A stretch of DNA of 36,188 bases from an uncultured Bdellovibrio sp. (GCF_946478835.1 NZ_CAMLDV010000018.1:1-36188); one strand, 5' to 3'. Shown: positions 8,998 through 17,590, numbered from the stretch's first letter. Translations and numbers: made by a program. The notes: generated from the sequence alone by a model not told the origin.

Positions 8998-10034
8998 TTG
9001 AGTTCGCCTCGGCGGACCTCTGTCCAACGGCGCAAAAGACGATCGACCTCAGCAGCAGAAAGAATTTCTACTTGGCCCATCGTTTTTACATTCATCAACG
9101 GCGCAAAAGGAGTATTTTCCATCACACCTTTCATCACCGGGAACATATAGTTCTTTTCCATGATGATTTTTTGGCCTTCAGGAGAAAGCATCAGGTTGAT
9201 AAACTGCTCTCCCAATTCACAGTGACGACAAAACTCCGGGATTCCCACGAATTCAAATTGCACTGGAAGTGGTTCGTTAAAGGGCAATGCAATATAGTCC
9301 TTATTTTTTTCTTCGATCTCGTGATAGAGCGGCGATGTCACGTAAGAATAAACCAGCTTTGCCTGCTTATTCGTGAAAAGACCGTAAGCGGTGGACCAAG
9401 TTGGTGAGAAACTGTGAACCTGTCCCATCAATTTTTGCAAATATTTGAAACCTTCGTCTTCACCTTTAGAACGAATCACCCAATACAAGAACTGCATGCC
9501 CGGAGAACTCGTGCGAGGATCTTGAAGGGCAATTTTTTTTGCAAGTTCGGGCGCTAATAAATCGTCTAAAGAAGCTGGAAAGCGAGGAAGATCCCCTTTT
9601 CTCGTCACAAACGTCAAGGCTCCCCAATCATAGGGCACAAAGAAGCTATTGGACAATGCGGGCTTCACCGAATCGTAAACATTGAGTTGTCCCAAGCTAA
9701 GCTTGCGCCAAGACTGCTCGGCAATTGCTTTGGATAAATCAAATTGATCAAGACCGATAACGACGTCAGCGCCTAAGCTTTCACCTTCGATTTTCAGACG
9801 CTGCAAAAGAATTCCTGAGTCACTGCCTTCGATGAACTCCACTTTGCACTTACAAGTTTTCTCAAATTGTTCTTTTAAAAGAGGCCCCGGCCCCCAGCGT
9901 CCGGTGAAAGACGCATAACCAAACACACGAATTGTCGGCAATGAATTTGAAGCCGCTCCCTGCTCGGTTTTATTGAGAACCGCCAGAAACAAACCCAAGA
10001 AGATAACTGCCATGAAGAAGATAAAATGTTTCAC
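8994..10034 (-). CDS. thiB: Periplasmic thiamine-binding protein
   Basis: 346 residues with an N-terminal hydrophobic export signal or anchor (about 1-20). Segments closely follow E. coli ThiB/TbpA as I remember it: 'WGPGPLLKEQFEKTCKCKVEF', 'LLQRLKIEG', 'GADVVIGLDQ', 'FVPYDWGALTFV', 'LQDPRTSSPGMQFLYWV', 'WSTAYGLFT', 'YSYVTSPLYHEIEEK' and 'YMFPV'. The conserved Trp of WGPGP and the WSTAYGLF region belong to the ligand pocket in that family. It would capture thiamine, thiamine phosphate or pyrophosphate and deliver it to ThiP. It starts 3 bp after the DoxX-like gene stops, within the ferredoxin-nth-doxX-thiBPQ operon. No riboswitch precedes it. Confidence 0.88.
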   Translation of the reverse strand: MKHFIFFMAVIFLGLFLAVLNKTEQGAASNSLPTIRVFGYASFTGRWGPGPLLKEQFEKTCKCKVEFIEGSDSGILLQRLKIEGESLGADVVIGLDQFDLSKAIAEQSWRKLSLGQLNVYDSVKPALSNSFFVPYDWGALTFVTRKGDLPRFPASLDDLLAPELAKKIALQDPRTSSPGMQFLYWVIRSKGEDEGFKYLQKLMGQVHSFSPTWSTAYGLFTNKQAKLVYSYVTSPLYHEIEEKNKDYIALPFNEPLPVQFEFVGIPEFCRHCELGEQFINLMLSPEGQKIIMEKNYMFPVMKGVMENTPFAPLMNVKTMGQVEILSAAEVDRLLRRWTEVRRGELN

Positions 10035-10037
10035 GTC

Positions 10038-10520
10038 TTACCACCACAAACCGCGACGACGTTTGAAGAAATAATAATCAAAGCCCAAGCAGCGTCCTGC
10101 GCCCACCCAAGCTAAAATCAGGTGAATCGCCAAAAATGTTTTATAAAGATCTTCTGAACCGGGACCTGAGATGAACAGCATCGTCACGCACAGAAGAACA
10201 CCCAAAAGAGCCACGGGTCTTACAACGTATCCAATGATGTAGGAAATGGCGATCGCGAATTCAAGGCCCAGAATAATAAACGCGACTGTTTGCCAATTGG
10301 GAATCATCTGACTGCTCGCAAAGATCTTAAACCAATTCGGTGCATGACTTGCCGGCAGCCACTCCGCCATTTGATCAGCAATGCGCGGACGAGTTAAAAA
10401 ATCTCCGCGAAACTTCATCATTGCTTGTTCCAAATAGTAATAGCCTAAGAAAATTCTTAAGAAAGAAATCGGTAAAAGATGGCCTACGTATTTAACGCTC
10501 TCAAAGAATGCAACAAACAT
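10038..10520 (-). CDS. DoxX-like inner-membrane protein
   Basis: 160 residues with about four membrane segments and a basic C-terminus (FFKRRRGLWW). The pattern 'LRIFLGYYYLEQAMMKF' near the start and 'LEFAIAISYIIGYVVRPVAL' in the middle fits the DoxX/DoxD family of small quinone-associated membrane proteins. Its exact role is not known; members are linked to thiosulfate oxidation or oxidative-stress responses. It lies 14 bp after nth and 3 bp before thiB, so it is co-transcribed with both. The Shine-Dalgarno is weak. Whether it contributes to thiamine uptake or only shares the transcript cannot be told. Confidence 0.7.
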   Translation of the reverse strand: MFVAFFESVKYVGHLLPISFLRIFLGYYYLEQAMMKFRGDFLTRPRIADQMAEWLPASHAPNWFKIFASSQMIPNWQTVAFIILGLEFAIAISYIIGYVVRPVALLGVLLCVTMLFISGPGSEDLYKTFLAIHLILAWVGAGRCLGFDYYFFKRRRGLWW

Positions 10521-10534
10521 GAAACCATTGTGAA

Positions 10535-11221
10535 CTAGACACCCTTCTTAGGGCAAGTCTCCTCTAGGAAACAATGACTGCAATCAGGTTTTCTCGCCTT
10601 ACAGATAGCTCGGCCGTGAGAGATCAAATAATGCGACAGCATGACCCAGTCTTCCTGAGGCACATGCTTGCAAAGTTCCTTTTCAATTAGCACGGCATTT
10701 TCAGTCTTTACCCAACCAAGGCGGTTGGACAAACGAGTCACGTGCGTGTCCACGACAATCCCACTCGCGATACCAAATGCGTTTCCTAAAACGACGTTCG
10801 CCGTCTTGCGCCCCACTCCCGGCAACTCGACCAAAGCCTCGAGATTTTGCGGGATTTCGCTTTTGTATTTCTCAACAAGCTCAATCGCAGCACCTTTAAG
10901 ACTCTTGGCTTTGTTCTTAAAAAAGCCCGTGGAACGAATGATATTTTCAATATCCTCCACCGGAGCTTTCGCCATCTTTTGCGGGGTCGGATACTTTTTA
11001 AAAAGGTTTGGGGTCACCATGTTCACGCGTTCATCCGTGCATTGCGCAGAGAGAACGGTGGCAACTAAAAGCTCATAAGGATTTGTGAAATTAAGAGCGC
11101 AGTGGGCGTCGGGGTAATAGCGCTTAAAAAGCTCAATGGTCTCCAGGATAGGAGCTGCTTTTTTGACGACCTTTTTAGGGGTTGTTTTCTTGGCTGGGGA
11201 TTTCTTTTTACTGATCGCCAT
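10535..11221 (-). CDS. nth: Endonuclease III (DNA glycosylase/AP lyase)
   Basis: 228 residues from the ATG at 11221 (GGAA five bases upstream; overlaps the ferredoxin gene end by 14 bp). Longer in-frame starts would run deep into the ferredoxin gene. The helix-hairpin-helix 'LPGVGRKTANVVL' carries the catalytic Lys139 and 'VDTHVTRLSNRLG' the catalytic Asp158, matching E. coli Lys120 and Asp138. The C-terminus holds the 4Fe-4S loop C-x6-C-x2-C-x5-C. It removes oxidised pyrimidines in base-excision repair. The N-terminus has an extra Lys-rich tail of about 20 residues (SKKKSPAKKTTPKKVVKK), likely a DNA-binding extension. Co-transcription with a ferredoxin is notable because Nth is itself an iron-sulfur enzyme. 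Confidence 0.95.
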   Translation of the reverse strand: MAISKKKSPAKKTTPKKVVKKAAPILETIELFKRYYPDAHCALNFTNPYELLVATVLSAQCTDERVNMVTPNLFKKYPTPQKMAKAPVEDIENIIRSTGFFKNKAKSLKGAAIELVEKYKSEIPQNLEALVELPGVGRKTANVVLGNAFGIASGIVVDTHVTRLSNRLGWVKTENAVLIEKELCKHVPQEDWVMLSHYLISHGRAICKARKPDCSHCFLEETCPKKGV

Positions 11222-11444
11222 CGTTTCCGATGGCTTCAACTGGACAACCTTCCATCGCCTCTTTGCATAGAGCTTCTTCTTCAGGAGTTTCCGGTTGTTT
11301 AGCCACGAAAGCATGGCCGTCTTCTTCATGCATAGAAAAGTTCTTAGGAGCCGTCAGAACGCAGGCATCGCAGGCAATACATGATTGATCCACGAACATT
11401 TTACCCGGTTTATTCTCTTTCCATTGCTGACTCTTATCGGCCAT
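11208..11444 (-). CDS. Single-cluster 4Fe-4S ferredoxin
   Basis: 78 residues. Cys22, Cys25 and Cys28 form CxxCxxC ('CIACDACVL') and Cys67 in 'GCPVEAI' completes one 4Fe-4S site; Cys60 is an additional cysteine as found in some mono-cluster ferredoxins. The protein is acidic, as expected for a soluble electron carrier. AGGAG precedes the ATG and a good promoter lies directly upstream. It is the first gene of the operon with nth, doxX-like and thiBPQ. The redox partner is unknown. Confidence 0.9.
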   Translation of the reverse strand: MADKSQQWKENKPGKMFVDQSCIACDACVLTAPKNFSMHEEDGHAFVAKQPETPEEEALCKEAMEGCPVEAIGNDGDQ

Positions 11445-11468
11445 GAGGTCTCCTAAATATGCGACCTT

Positions 11469-11496
11469 AATATAAAACTTTTGACCTCTATGTCAA
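11469..11496 (-). promoter_or_regulatory. Sigma-70-type promoter of the ferredoxin-nth-thiBPQ operon
   Basis: On the minus strand TTGACA (11491-11496) is followed after 16 bp by TATATT (11469-11474). Transcription would begin near 11462, giving a leader of about 18 nt. The leader is too short to hold a TPP riboswitch. Confidence 0.6.
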
Positions 11497-11582
11497 ATCC
11501 AGTTCCAGACTTGGGTCGCATTTTTCACACCTCGGACTTTGCCACACTAGGGACCTCTGCCGTTTAACGCTAGACTATGTAA

Positions 11583-11697
11583 GGGGTAGGAAGGTTCTCT
11601 CACAATTAAATACTTCAGACAGTCCTCGCTGACGCGGTTCCTTTGGAACCTGCTGCTGCGGAACTCGCATTTAATTGTGAGAGAACCTCCCTACCCC
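11583..11697. repeat. 115-bp hairpin-forming inverted repeat
   Basis: Left arm 11583-11611 (starts GGGGTAGG, ends CAATTAAAT) and right arm 11669-11697 (starts ATTTAATTG, ends CCTACCCC) are complementary over 29 bases with one mismatch. The mismatch is A/C in a plus-strand RNA but a G-U wobble in a minus-strand RNA. The 57-nt centre contains a second hairpin, GGTTCC-TTT-GGAACC (11636-11650). Similarity extends a few bases outside the arms (ACTATGT and ACTGTGT read on opposite strands). It occupies the divergent gap between ferredoxin and the acetyltransferase and ends 32 bp before the latter's ATG. No second copy is in this window. It may be a REP- or MITE-like element or a structured leader. 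Confidence 0.85.
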
Positions 11698-11729
11698 ACA
11701 CAGTTTATCTTTAAAAAGGAGAGGGCTCT

Positions 11730-12821
11730 ATGGAAGGACCCCGTTCACCGTCTGAGAATGAATTGCCAGGCGTGTTGGAGTTTTTGAATAAAAAGTTGCG
11801 CAATGAGGCTTCTTGGTCGATTGCGGCGGAGTATCCGACGGCGTTTTCTTCTAACAACTTGCATAATATGCGTATTATTGCGGATGAGGGGCATGTTCTT
11901 TCTCATGCTGTGTTGAAGCCTCTAATTATTAAGTCACCGCATGTAATTTTTAAAGTGGGTGCGATTGGGTCTGTGGTGACTGATGATCAACATCGTGGTC
12001 AGGGATTAAGCACGAAAGTGATTTCGGATTGTTTGAAGCTGGCTACGGAACAGTCTTGTGACATTGCTATTTTGTGGACGGATCTTTTTGATTTTTATCG
12101 CCGGATGGGTTTTGAACTGGCTGGCAGTGAGATCAGTTTTGTGGTGGAAGAGAACTTCGACATTCCGCCGGTCAATCTTCGTTTTTCAACGGATACTAAA
12201 GTTTCTCCGGATGCGATTTATCGTCTTTACTCTGCTCATTCTGTGAACTCAGTTCGTACGATTGAGGAAACTCGAAAGTTTCTCTCGATTCCGCAAACGA
12301 AAGTTTACACGGCTTGGGAGTCCAATGGCCAACTTGCTGCTTATGCTATTGAAGGCAAAGGAGTGGATCTTGGTGGTTATATCCACGAGTGGGGCGGCTC
12401 TGCATCGAAATTGATGGCGCTTTTCAGTTTCATTCGTGCTCATAAAAATCAACCTTATACGATTATTTGTCCTCGCCATGCGCAGAATTTGATTCAACAG
12501 TTGCAGCAAAAACCTGTGACGATGAATCAAGGTTTCTTGGGCATGATCAAACTTGTGAACTTTGATCAACTGTCTGCGAAAATCAAACGCGCTTTCCGTG
12601 CCGAAGGTGTCGCGGATATCGTCTTGGAAAAACACCCGCAACATTTTGTGTTCGGCGTGGGCCAAGATCTTTTCACTATCAATAATGAAACCGACATGGT
12701 TCGCCTTCTTTTTGGCCCGGTGGATTACCGCGCTTTAGGAATGTTCAAAGAAGAGACCATTCAAAAACTTGAAAAAGTATTGCCACTGAATCTGTGGATC
12801 TGGGGATGGGACTCTATATGA
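11730..12821 (+). CDS. GNAT-family N-acetyltransferase
   Basis: 363 residues, preceded by a strong AAAAAGGAGAGGG. The N-terminal half is a GNAT domain: the acetyl-CoA loop is 'VVTDDQHRGQGLSTKVI' (about residues 82-98, R/Q-x-x-G-x-G/A type), followed by 'WTDLFDFYRRMGFEL', the usual 'FYxxxGF' strand-helix. The C-terminal half, about residues 150-363, has no clear catalytic signature and may be a second, degenerate GNAT fold as in Eis-like proteins. Substrate is unknown. Its stop overlaps the following lipoprotein start (ATGA), so the two are translationally coupled. The 115-bp inverted repeat lies immediately upstream. Confidence 0.85.
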   Translation: MEGPRSPSENELPGVLEFLNKKLRNEASWSIAAEYPTAFSSNNLHNMRIIADEGHVLSHAVLKPLIIKSPHVIFKVGAIGSVVTDDQHRGQGLSTKVISDCLKLATEQSCDIAILWTDLFDFYRRMGFELAGSEISFVVEENFDIPPVNLRFSTDTKVSPDAIYRLYSAHSVNSVRTIEETRKFLSIPQTKVYTAWESNGQLAAYAIEGKGVDLGGYIHEWGGSASKLMALFSFIRAHKNQPYTIICPRHAQNLIQQLQQKPVTMNQGFLGMIKLVNFDQLSAKIKRAFRAEGVADIVLEKHPQHFVFGVGQDLFTINNETDMVRLLFGPVDYRALGMFKEETIQKLEKVLPLNLWIWGWDSI

Positions 12822-13693
12822 GTTTAAATAAAATCATCATATTACTGGCGCTCACAGCCAGTATGGTTTCTTGTATTAAAGAGCCCGTTGAGGAAACGGA
12901 AGCGCCCGCGACAGCTCAAGAAGTTTATTCCGCCGTGGCTCAAGGTTGGGGCAATACCGATCCCCTCACGATGGCGCCGAATGATTTTCTTTTTCAGGAA
13001 ACAGAACAAACAATAGAAAACAATCCAAAGCCTTTCTATGTTCTGCAAGAAGGCATTACGATTTCTAAAAAAGAAGAGCAGACAGACTCTTGGCTTTATA
13101 CTTTTCTTTATCAAACAAAAGTCTATAAGCAGGATCAAGAAGGTGCGCAGTCCACTCGCGAAGATCATCGTACGGTTGGAAAAGCCAATGCGGCTGTAAC
13201 GATGGCGCAGAATGCTTTGCGGGCAGCCAAACCTTACGCTTCGTTAAAAACTTTGGCTGAAGACAATCAAATGTCTTTGGGCTTTGAGCGCATTTACGGT
13301 TTAGCAGGTTCTTGTGTTAAGACCGACGCTCTTGATAAATACTGCAAAGAAGATTTGGGAATGGATAGCTGCGAAATTCAATGCTCGAATCTTAAGACAG
13401 CGGACGAAGTGCGTCCCCTGCCCGATATGATCAAAGCGCAACCCAATTGCGGTGGTTTTGCCGACTGCACTTATCATGTGAAAACGGTTCAATTCAATTG
13501 GACGATTTCTCTAAAAAAAGGTGAATCGGTAGAAACACAAAAAGTGAATTACTCTATTGCTTTGAGTCCTGACATGCCGTTCTTCTCGCGCATGAACGAA
13601 TATTGCTATCGTCAACTGTACACAGTGCAAGATCAGAAAGTTCTCGTCACGACGTGCACTAAGTTAAAGAACTTTAAAAAGGGCGGAACCTAG
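12818..13693 (+). CDS. Putative lipoprotein of unknown function
   Basis: 291 residues from the ATG at 12818, which overlaps the acetyltransferase stop as ATGA. A hydrophobic signal (IIILLALTASMVSC) ends at Cys19; the lipobox (M-V-S-C) is imperfect, so lipidation is probable rather than certain. The mature part begins with an acidic, Pro/Ala-rich linker. Residues about 165-230 hold many cysteines in short-spaced pairs ('CVKTDALDKYC', 'DSCEIQC', 'NCGGFADC'), and two more lie near the C-terminus ('EYCYRQ', 'VTTCTK'), suggesting disulfide bonds in the periplasm. No family recognised. Coupled to the GNAT gene, but no functional link is evident. Confidence 0.75.
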   Translation: MSLNKIIILLALTASMVSCIKEPVEETEAPATAQEVYSAVAQGWGNTDPLTMAPNDFLFQETEQTIENNPKPFYVLQEGITISKKEEQTDSWLYTFLYQTKVYKQDQEGAQSTREDHRTVGKANAAVTMAQNALRAAKPYASLKTLAEDNQMSLGFERIYGLAGSCVKTDALDKYCKEDLGMDSCEIQCSNLKTADEVRPLPDMIKAQPNCGGFADCTYHVKTVQFNWTISLKKGESVETQKVNYSIALSPDMPFFSRMNEYCYRQLYTVQDQKVLVTTCTKLKNFKKGGT

Positions 13694-13701
13694 AGTAATC
13701 T

Positions 13702-13723
13702 AAAACCTCTTTCGGGAGGTTTT
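13702..13723 (+). terminator. Terminator-like hairpin that also contains the elbB Shine-Dalgarno
   Basis: AAAACCTC (13702-13709) pairs perfectly with GAGGTTTT (13716-13723) across a six-base loop. It starts 8 bp after the lipoprotein stop and touches the elbB ATG at 13724. The 3' arm and loop contain GGGAGG, the ribosome-binding site of elbB. It could end the upstream transcript, mask the elbB start, or both. Confidence 0.5.
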
Positions 13724-14377
13724 ATGAAAAAGATTGCCGTTGTTTTATCTGGTTGCGGGCATCTTGATGGCAGTGAGATCACAGAGTCCGTCAGTTTGCT
13801 GATTGCTCTTCACCAAGCCGGAGCAGACGTTTCTTGTTTTGCTCCCGACATCGAAATTCCAGTGATGAATCATATCGAGGGAAAACCTCAAACAGAAAAG
13901 CGCCGTCTGCTTGTCGAAGCTGCGCGCATTGCTCGTGGAAATATTCAAAGTCTCGATCAGCTTCAAGTGAAAGACTTTGATGCCTTGGCATTCCCTGGCG
14001 GCTACGGAGCTGCAAAAAATCTTTCAAACTGGGCCGAAAAAGGTGCCAAATGCGATGTGAATCCTGACGTCAAACGCGTGATTTTAGAATTCCACAGCGC
14101 GAGCAAACCGATTGGTGCATGCTGTATTGCTCCTGTTTTGTTAGCGCGTGTTCTGGGCGATAAAAAAGTCACTGTGACAATTGGTGAAGATCCTGAAACA
14201 GCGGCCGAAATCAAAAAGACAGGCGCACAACATGAAGATTGTCCTGTTGATGATTACATCACCGATCGCGAGGGAAAAATCGTCACAACTCCAGCATATA
14301 TGTATGACAATGCAAAACCGAACGAGGTCTTTAAAGGCATCTTTGGTTTGGCGCATGAACTTGTAGAGTGGGCGTAA
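13724..14377 (+). CDS. elbB: ElbB-like DJ-1/PfpI-family protein (glyoxalase III-like)
   Basis: 217 residues, the usual length for ElbB. The N-terminus '[18 protein letters not shown]' and the nucleophile elbow '[15 protein letters not shown]' (Cys133/134; the second is the probable nucleophile) are hallmarks, as are '[18 protein letters not shown]' and '[15 protein letters not shown]'. Family members are DJ-1-like, with weak glyoxalase activity reported for E. coli ElbB and a historical link to isoprenoid synthesis; the physiological role is unclear. It is 1 bp upstream of ddl, so the two are co-expressed. The ribosome-binding site lies inside the hairpin described just before it. Confidence 0.9.
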   Translation: MKKIAVVLSGCGHLDGSEITESVSLLIALHQAGADVSCFAPDIEIPVMNHIEGKPQTEKRRLLVEAARIARGNIQSLDQLQVKDFDALAFPGGYGAAKNLSNWAEKGAKCDVNPDVKRVILEFHSASKPIGACCIAPVLLARVLGDKKVTVTIGEDPETAAEIKKTGAQHEDCPVDDYITDREGKIVTTPAYMYDNAKPNEVFKGIFGLAHELVEWA

Positions 14378-14378
14378 G

Positions 14379-15467
14379 ATGAAAACAGTTGTCGCACTTA
14401 TTTTCGGTGGAAAGTCAGCAGAGCACGAGGTTTCCTTACGCTCTGCTAAAAACATCGCCGATGCTTTGGATAAAGAAAGTTTTGTTCCCGTGCTTATCGG
14501 AATTAGTAAAGAAGGCAGCTGGTATCGCTTTCCGGATACAAATGTCTTTCAAGCAACGAAAGTTGTTGATTCTGCTTTACCACCGAATGCGGAACCAGTG
14601 GCCTTGATTTCTCTTCAAGGAAAACCAGTGCTTTACTCTTTGAAAGACCAATCAAAAGCATCTGTGGATGTAGCGTTTCCCATTCTGCATGGAACTATGG
14701 GAGAAGATGGAACCATTCAAGGTCTTTTCAAAATGGTGCAATTGCCTTTTGTCGGTTGTGGAGTTTGGTCTTCCGCTGCCGGCATGGATAAAGAAGTGAT
14801 GAAACGTCTTCTTGTCGAAGCGAAAATCCCGAATGCGCGTTACATGCTTTTGACTCCGTTTAAAAACATTTCTTATGCAGAAATCACGGCACAATTGGGC
14901 TCCCCGTTCTTTATTAAACCTGCCAATGCGGGGTCTTCTGTCGGCGTTCACAAAATCAAAAATGCGGAAGAGTTTGCGACCAAATTGAAAGACTCTTTCC
15001 AATTCGATAACAAAGTTTTAGCAGAAGAGTTTGTTCAAGGTCGCGAGATTGAATGCTCCGTAATGGGACATAATCATGCTCCGCAAGCGTCTTTACCTGG
15101 CGAAATCATCCCGCAGCATGAATTTTATTCTTATGAAGCTAAGTACATTGATGACAATGGCGCTCTTCTAAAAATCCCGGCAGAAATGACAGCGGAACAA
15201 GTTCAAAAACTGCAATCCTTGGCGAAAAAAACGTATCAAGTGATGGGCTGTGACGGATTGACCCGTGTGGATTTTTTCATGAAGGCGAACGGTGACATTT
15301 TCGTAAATGAAATCAACACGATCCCAGGTTTTACAAAAATCTCGATGTATCCAAAAATGTGGGAAGCCGCTGGCGTTTCCTATAAGGACTTAATCACGAA
15401 GCTGATTCATTTCGGTCTTGAGAAATATCAAGAAGAGCAGAAGCTCAAAACCAGCTACTTAGATTAA
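14379..15467 (+). CDS. ddl: D-alanine--D-alanine ligase
   Basis: 362 residues, the length of the DdlA subtype. It makes the D-Ala-D-Ala dipeptide for peptidoglycan precursors in the cytoplasm, using ATP. Diagnostic segments: '[19 protein letters not shown]' at the N-terminus, '[17 protein letters not shown]', '[20 protein letters not shown]' and '[17 protein letters not shown]' (ATP-grasp), '[15 protein letters not shown]', and '[25 protein letters not shown]' with the Mg-binding Glu/Asn. All motifs are intact. It follows elbB by one base and is closed by a clear intrinsic terminator 27 bp after the stop. Confidence 0.96.
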   Translation: MKTVVALIFGGKSAEHEVSLRSAKNIADALDKESFVPVLIGISKEGSWYRFPDTNVFQATKVVDSALPPNAEPVALISLQGKPVLYSLKDQSKASVDVAFPILHGTMGEDGTIQGLFKMVQLPFVGCGVWSSAAGMDKEVMKRLLVEAKIPNARYMLLTPFKNISYAEITAQLGSPFFIKPANAGSSVGVHKIKNAEEFATKLKDSFQFDNKVLAEEFVQGREIECSVMGHNHAPQASLPGEIIPQHEFYSYEAKYIDDNGALLKIPAEMTAEQVQKLQSLAKKTYQVMGCDGLTRVDFFMKANGDIFVNEINTIPGFTKISMYPKMWEAAGVSYKDLITKLIHFGLEKYQEEQKLKTSYLD

Positions 15468-15493
15468 CGATCTGCAATGAAAGTCATCAAAAG

Positions 15494-15517
15494 GCCTTCC
15501 TGGTGAAGGCTTTTTTT
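15494..15517 (+). terminator. Rho-independent terminator after ddl
   Basis: GCCTTC (15494-15499), loop CTGGT, GAAGGC (15505-15510), then seven T (15511-15517). It ends the elbB-ddl transcript and shows that the kinase frame beginning at 15503 cannot start there. Confidence 0.9.
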
Positions 15518-15555
15518 CTGTCCTACGTCTGGATATTTACAAAATGGAATTTGTT

Positions 15556-15582
15556 TATAATAATCCCACATCTGTCCGATAA
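15556..15582 (+). promoter_or_regulatory. Candidate promoter elements of the second hybrid kinase
   Basis: Two alternatives are visible. A perfect TATAAT (15556-15561) has only a poorly spaced TTTACA 14 bp upstream. TCCGATAA (15575-15582) differs at one base from the sigma-28 -10 consensus GCCGATAA, but its -35 (TATA) is weak. The second would place the start at or beside the ATG. Confidence 0.35.
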
Positions 15583-15589
15583 AGAGAGT

Positions 15590-17590
15590 ATGGGACCACG
15601 ACGATTTTGGCGACACCTTTCAGTTTCAAACAAACTTTACGCTGTTATCGGCGTGATGGCCTTTCTTATTGCTTTAGAGCTTTTCTCTCTCTACTTCGCG
15701 ATGAATACGCTTTCTTCCTTACGCGGTTTCGTCACAGGTGAAAGCTTGTGGTCGAAAGCGCAAAAAGATGCCGTGATCAGCTTGCACAAATATGCGCGCA
15801 CTCGTGATCCAGAATTCTATCGCTCTTTCCGTGAAAATCTGGAAATTCCTTTGGGCGATAGTAAGGCACGTCGAGCTTTAGAAAAAACGCCGCCCAATAT
15901 TCACGAGGCTCACGAAGGTTTTGCACAAGGACGAATTCATCCCGATGACGTTCCCGGCGTTGTGCATTTGATTTTGAAATTCAATAATGTCTCTTACGTC
16001 GCCAGAGCCATCAGCATCTGGCAAGAAGGTGACGATCTGACCAACGAGATGATCTCTTACGGAGAAAATCTTCACCATTTGATTTCCACTCGGGCCCCGG
16101 AAAAAGAAATCATCACGACACTGGATAAAATCGACGAACTCAATGATCGTTTAACAATTTTAGAAGGAAGTTTTTCTTACACCTTGGGTGAAGGTTCACG
16201 CTGGCTTGAAGGTCTTTTAATGATCACTCTTCTTCTAGCAGTGTTGATTGTAGAAGGCACAGGCTTGTTTCTTACCGTTACCTTCAGCCGCAATCTTTCA
16301 AAAGGACTTAAAGAGCTCAATGTCGCCGCTCACAAAGTAGGCCACGGCGAGTTCGATGTTCATGTCCCCGTACGCTCAGGTGATGAGTTGGGACAGCTCG
16401 CAGAGTCTTTAAACAAAATGGCTTTCGACTTACGCCACAGTATCGGAGAACGACAGCAAGCCGAACAAGCAAGCCAGTTAAAAAGTTTATTTCTTGCAAA
16501 TATGAGTCACGAGATCCGCACACCTTTGGCTGCGATTATCGGATTCTCGGACTTGCTTAAAGATAAAAATCTACCCGAAGAAGAACGCCTGCAATATTTG
16601 AATGTCATCCATCGCACAGGAGAAAATCTCACTCGCATTATCAATGACATTCTAGATTTATCTAAAGTCGAAGCCGGTCACTTAGAGATTGAAAAAAGTC
16701 AGTTCTCTTTGTCTTCACTTCTGGATGACATTCACGTCGTGATGGTGGCAAAGAGCCAAGACAAGCCTATTCATATTGAATTCAACCGTCGCGGCATCGT
16801 TCCCGATATGATATATACGGATCCTCTTCGGTTACGCCAAGTTCTGACAAATGTTTTAGGTAACGCCATTAAGTTCACGGAAAAAGGCTACGTGCGCATG
16901 ACCTACGAAGTTTCTGGCGATAGCCTTGTTTTCACAATTCAAGACACCGGTGTCGGTATAGCGCAAGACAAACGCACCCTGCTGTTTCAGGCATTCAGTC
17001 AGATCGACAATTCGGTTTCAAGGAAATATGAAGGCACAGGATTGGGTCTAGTACTCTCTAAAAAGTTAGCGCAAATGATGGGTGGAGATGTGACTTTGGA
17101 TGACAGCCAAATCGGTAAAGGTTGCACATTCACCGTGCGAATTGCCTTGCAAACGGTGGCTCCAACCATAGCCAGAGCTTCCACTCACCGCGGAGAAATT
17201 CATCTTGGAAAACAACTCGCCAGCACAAATATACTTTTGGTCGATGATGTCGAAGACAACCGTCTTTTGATTCAGCGAATGCTAAGTAAAAGGGGCGCCA
17301 AACTGACCTTAGCGACAAATGGCGAAGAGGGTCTCAACAAAGCTTTGGAAAATAATTACGATATTATTTTAATGGATATTCAAATGCCGGTGATGGATGG
17401 CTACACGGCCACACGAAAATTACGTCAAGCCGGATATAAAAAACCGATCATTGCCCTGACTGCTCACGCTATGAAGGATGATCGGGAACGTTGCATAGAA
17501 GCCGGTTGCACGGATTATTTAACCAAACCCGTGCAAGTCGAAGCATTGATTCAAACGATATTAACGCATTCGATGGAAGAAATGACTTAG
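15590..17590 (+). CDS. Membrane-bound hybrid sensor histidine kinase (HAMP-HisKA-HATPase-REC)
   Basis: 666 residues from the ATG at 15590 (AAAGAGAG upstream); an earlier in-frame start would lie inside the ddl terminator. Membrane segments at about 15-40 and 210-235 enclose a mostly helical periplasmic region of about 170 residues, probably a helix-bundle sensor. HAMP follows to about 285. 'MSHEIRTP' gives phospho-His307. The ATPase has 'VLGNAIKFT', 'DTGVGI' and 'GTGLGL'. The receiver '[13 protein letters not shown]' gives Asp596, with 'YLTKPVQ' carrying the conserved Lys. It lacks the PAS region of the kinase at 4210 but is otherwise of the same design. The stimulus is unknown. Its stop overlaps the convergent lipoprotein stop. 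Confidence 0.93.
   Translation: MGPRRFWRHLSVSNKLYAVIGVMAFLIALELFSLYFAMNTLSSLRGFVTGESLWSKAQKDAVISLHKYARTRDPEFYRSFRENLEIPLGDSKARRALEKTPPNIHEAHEGFAQGRIHPDDVPGVVHLILKFNNVSYVARAISIWQEGDDLTNEMISYGENLHHLISTRAPEKEIITTLDKIDELNDRLTILEGSFSYTLGEGSRWLEGLLMITLLLAVLIVEGTGLFLTVTFSRNLSKGLKELNVAAHKVGHGEFDVHVPVRSGDELGQLAESLNKMAFDLRHSIGERQQAEQASQLKSLFLANMSHEIRTPLAAIIGFSDLLKDKNLPEEERLQYLNVIHRTGENLTRIINDILDLSKVEAGHLEIEKSQFSLSSLLDDIHVVMVAKSQDKPIHIEFNRRGIVPDMIYTDPLRLRQVLTNVLGNAIKFTEKGYVRMTYEVSGDSLVFTIQDTGVGIAQDKRTLLFQAFSQIDNSVSRKYEGTGLGLVLSKKLAQMMGGDVTLDDSQIGKGCTFTVRIALQTVAPTIARASTHRGEIHLGKQLASTNILLVDDVEDNRLLIQRMLSKRGAKLTLATNGEEGLNKALENNYDIILMDIQMPVMDGYTATRKLRQAGYKKPIIALTAHAMKDDRERCIEAGCTDYLTKPVQVEALIQTILTHSMEEMT

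Noticed and set aside
11435..11444. GCCGATAA sigma-28 -10 on the minus strand at the ferredoxin start
   Set aside because: The octamer is codons 2-4 of the ferredoxin (Ala-Asp-Lys); no gene start lies at the right distance downstream.
11445..11580. TPP riboswitch for the thiamine transporter genes
   Set aside because: I found no THI-box motif, and the predicted leader is only about 18 nt.
15503..15589. Longer N-terminus for the second hybrid kinase
   Set aside because: It would begin inside the loop of the ddl terminator; ATG 15590 has a purine-rich site and leads directly into the first membrane segment.
15640..15655. GCCGATAA on the minus strand
   Set aside because: It is inside the kinase coding region, antisense, with no gene downstream on that strand.
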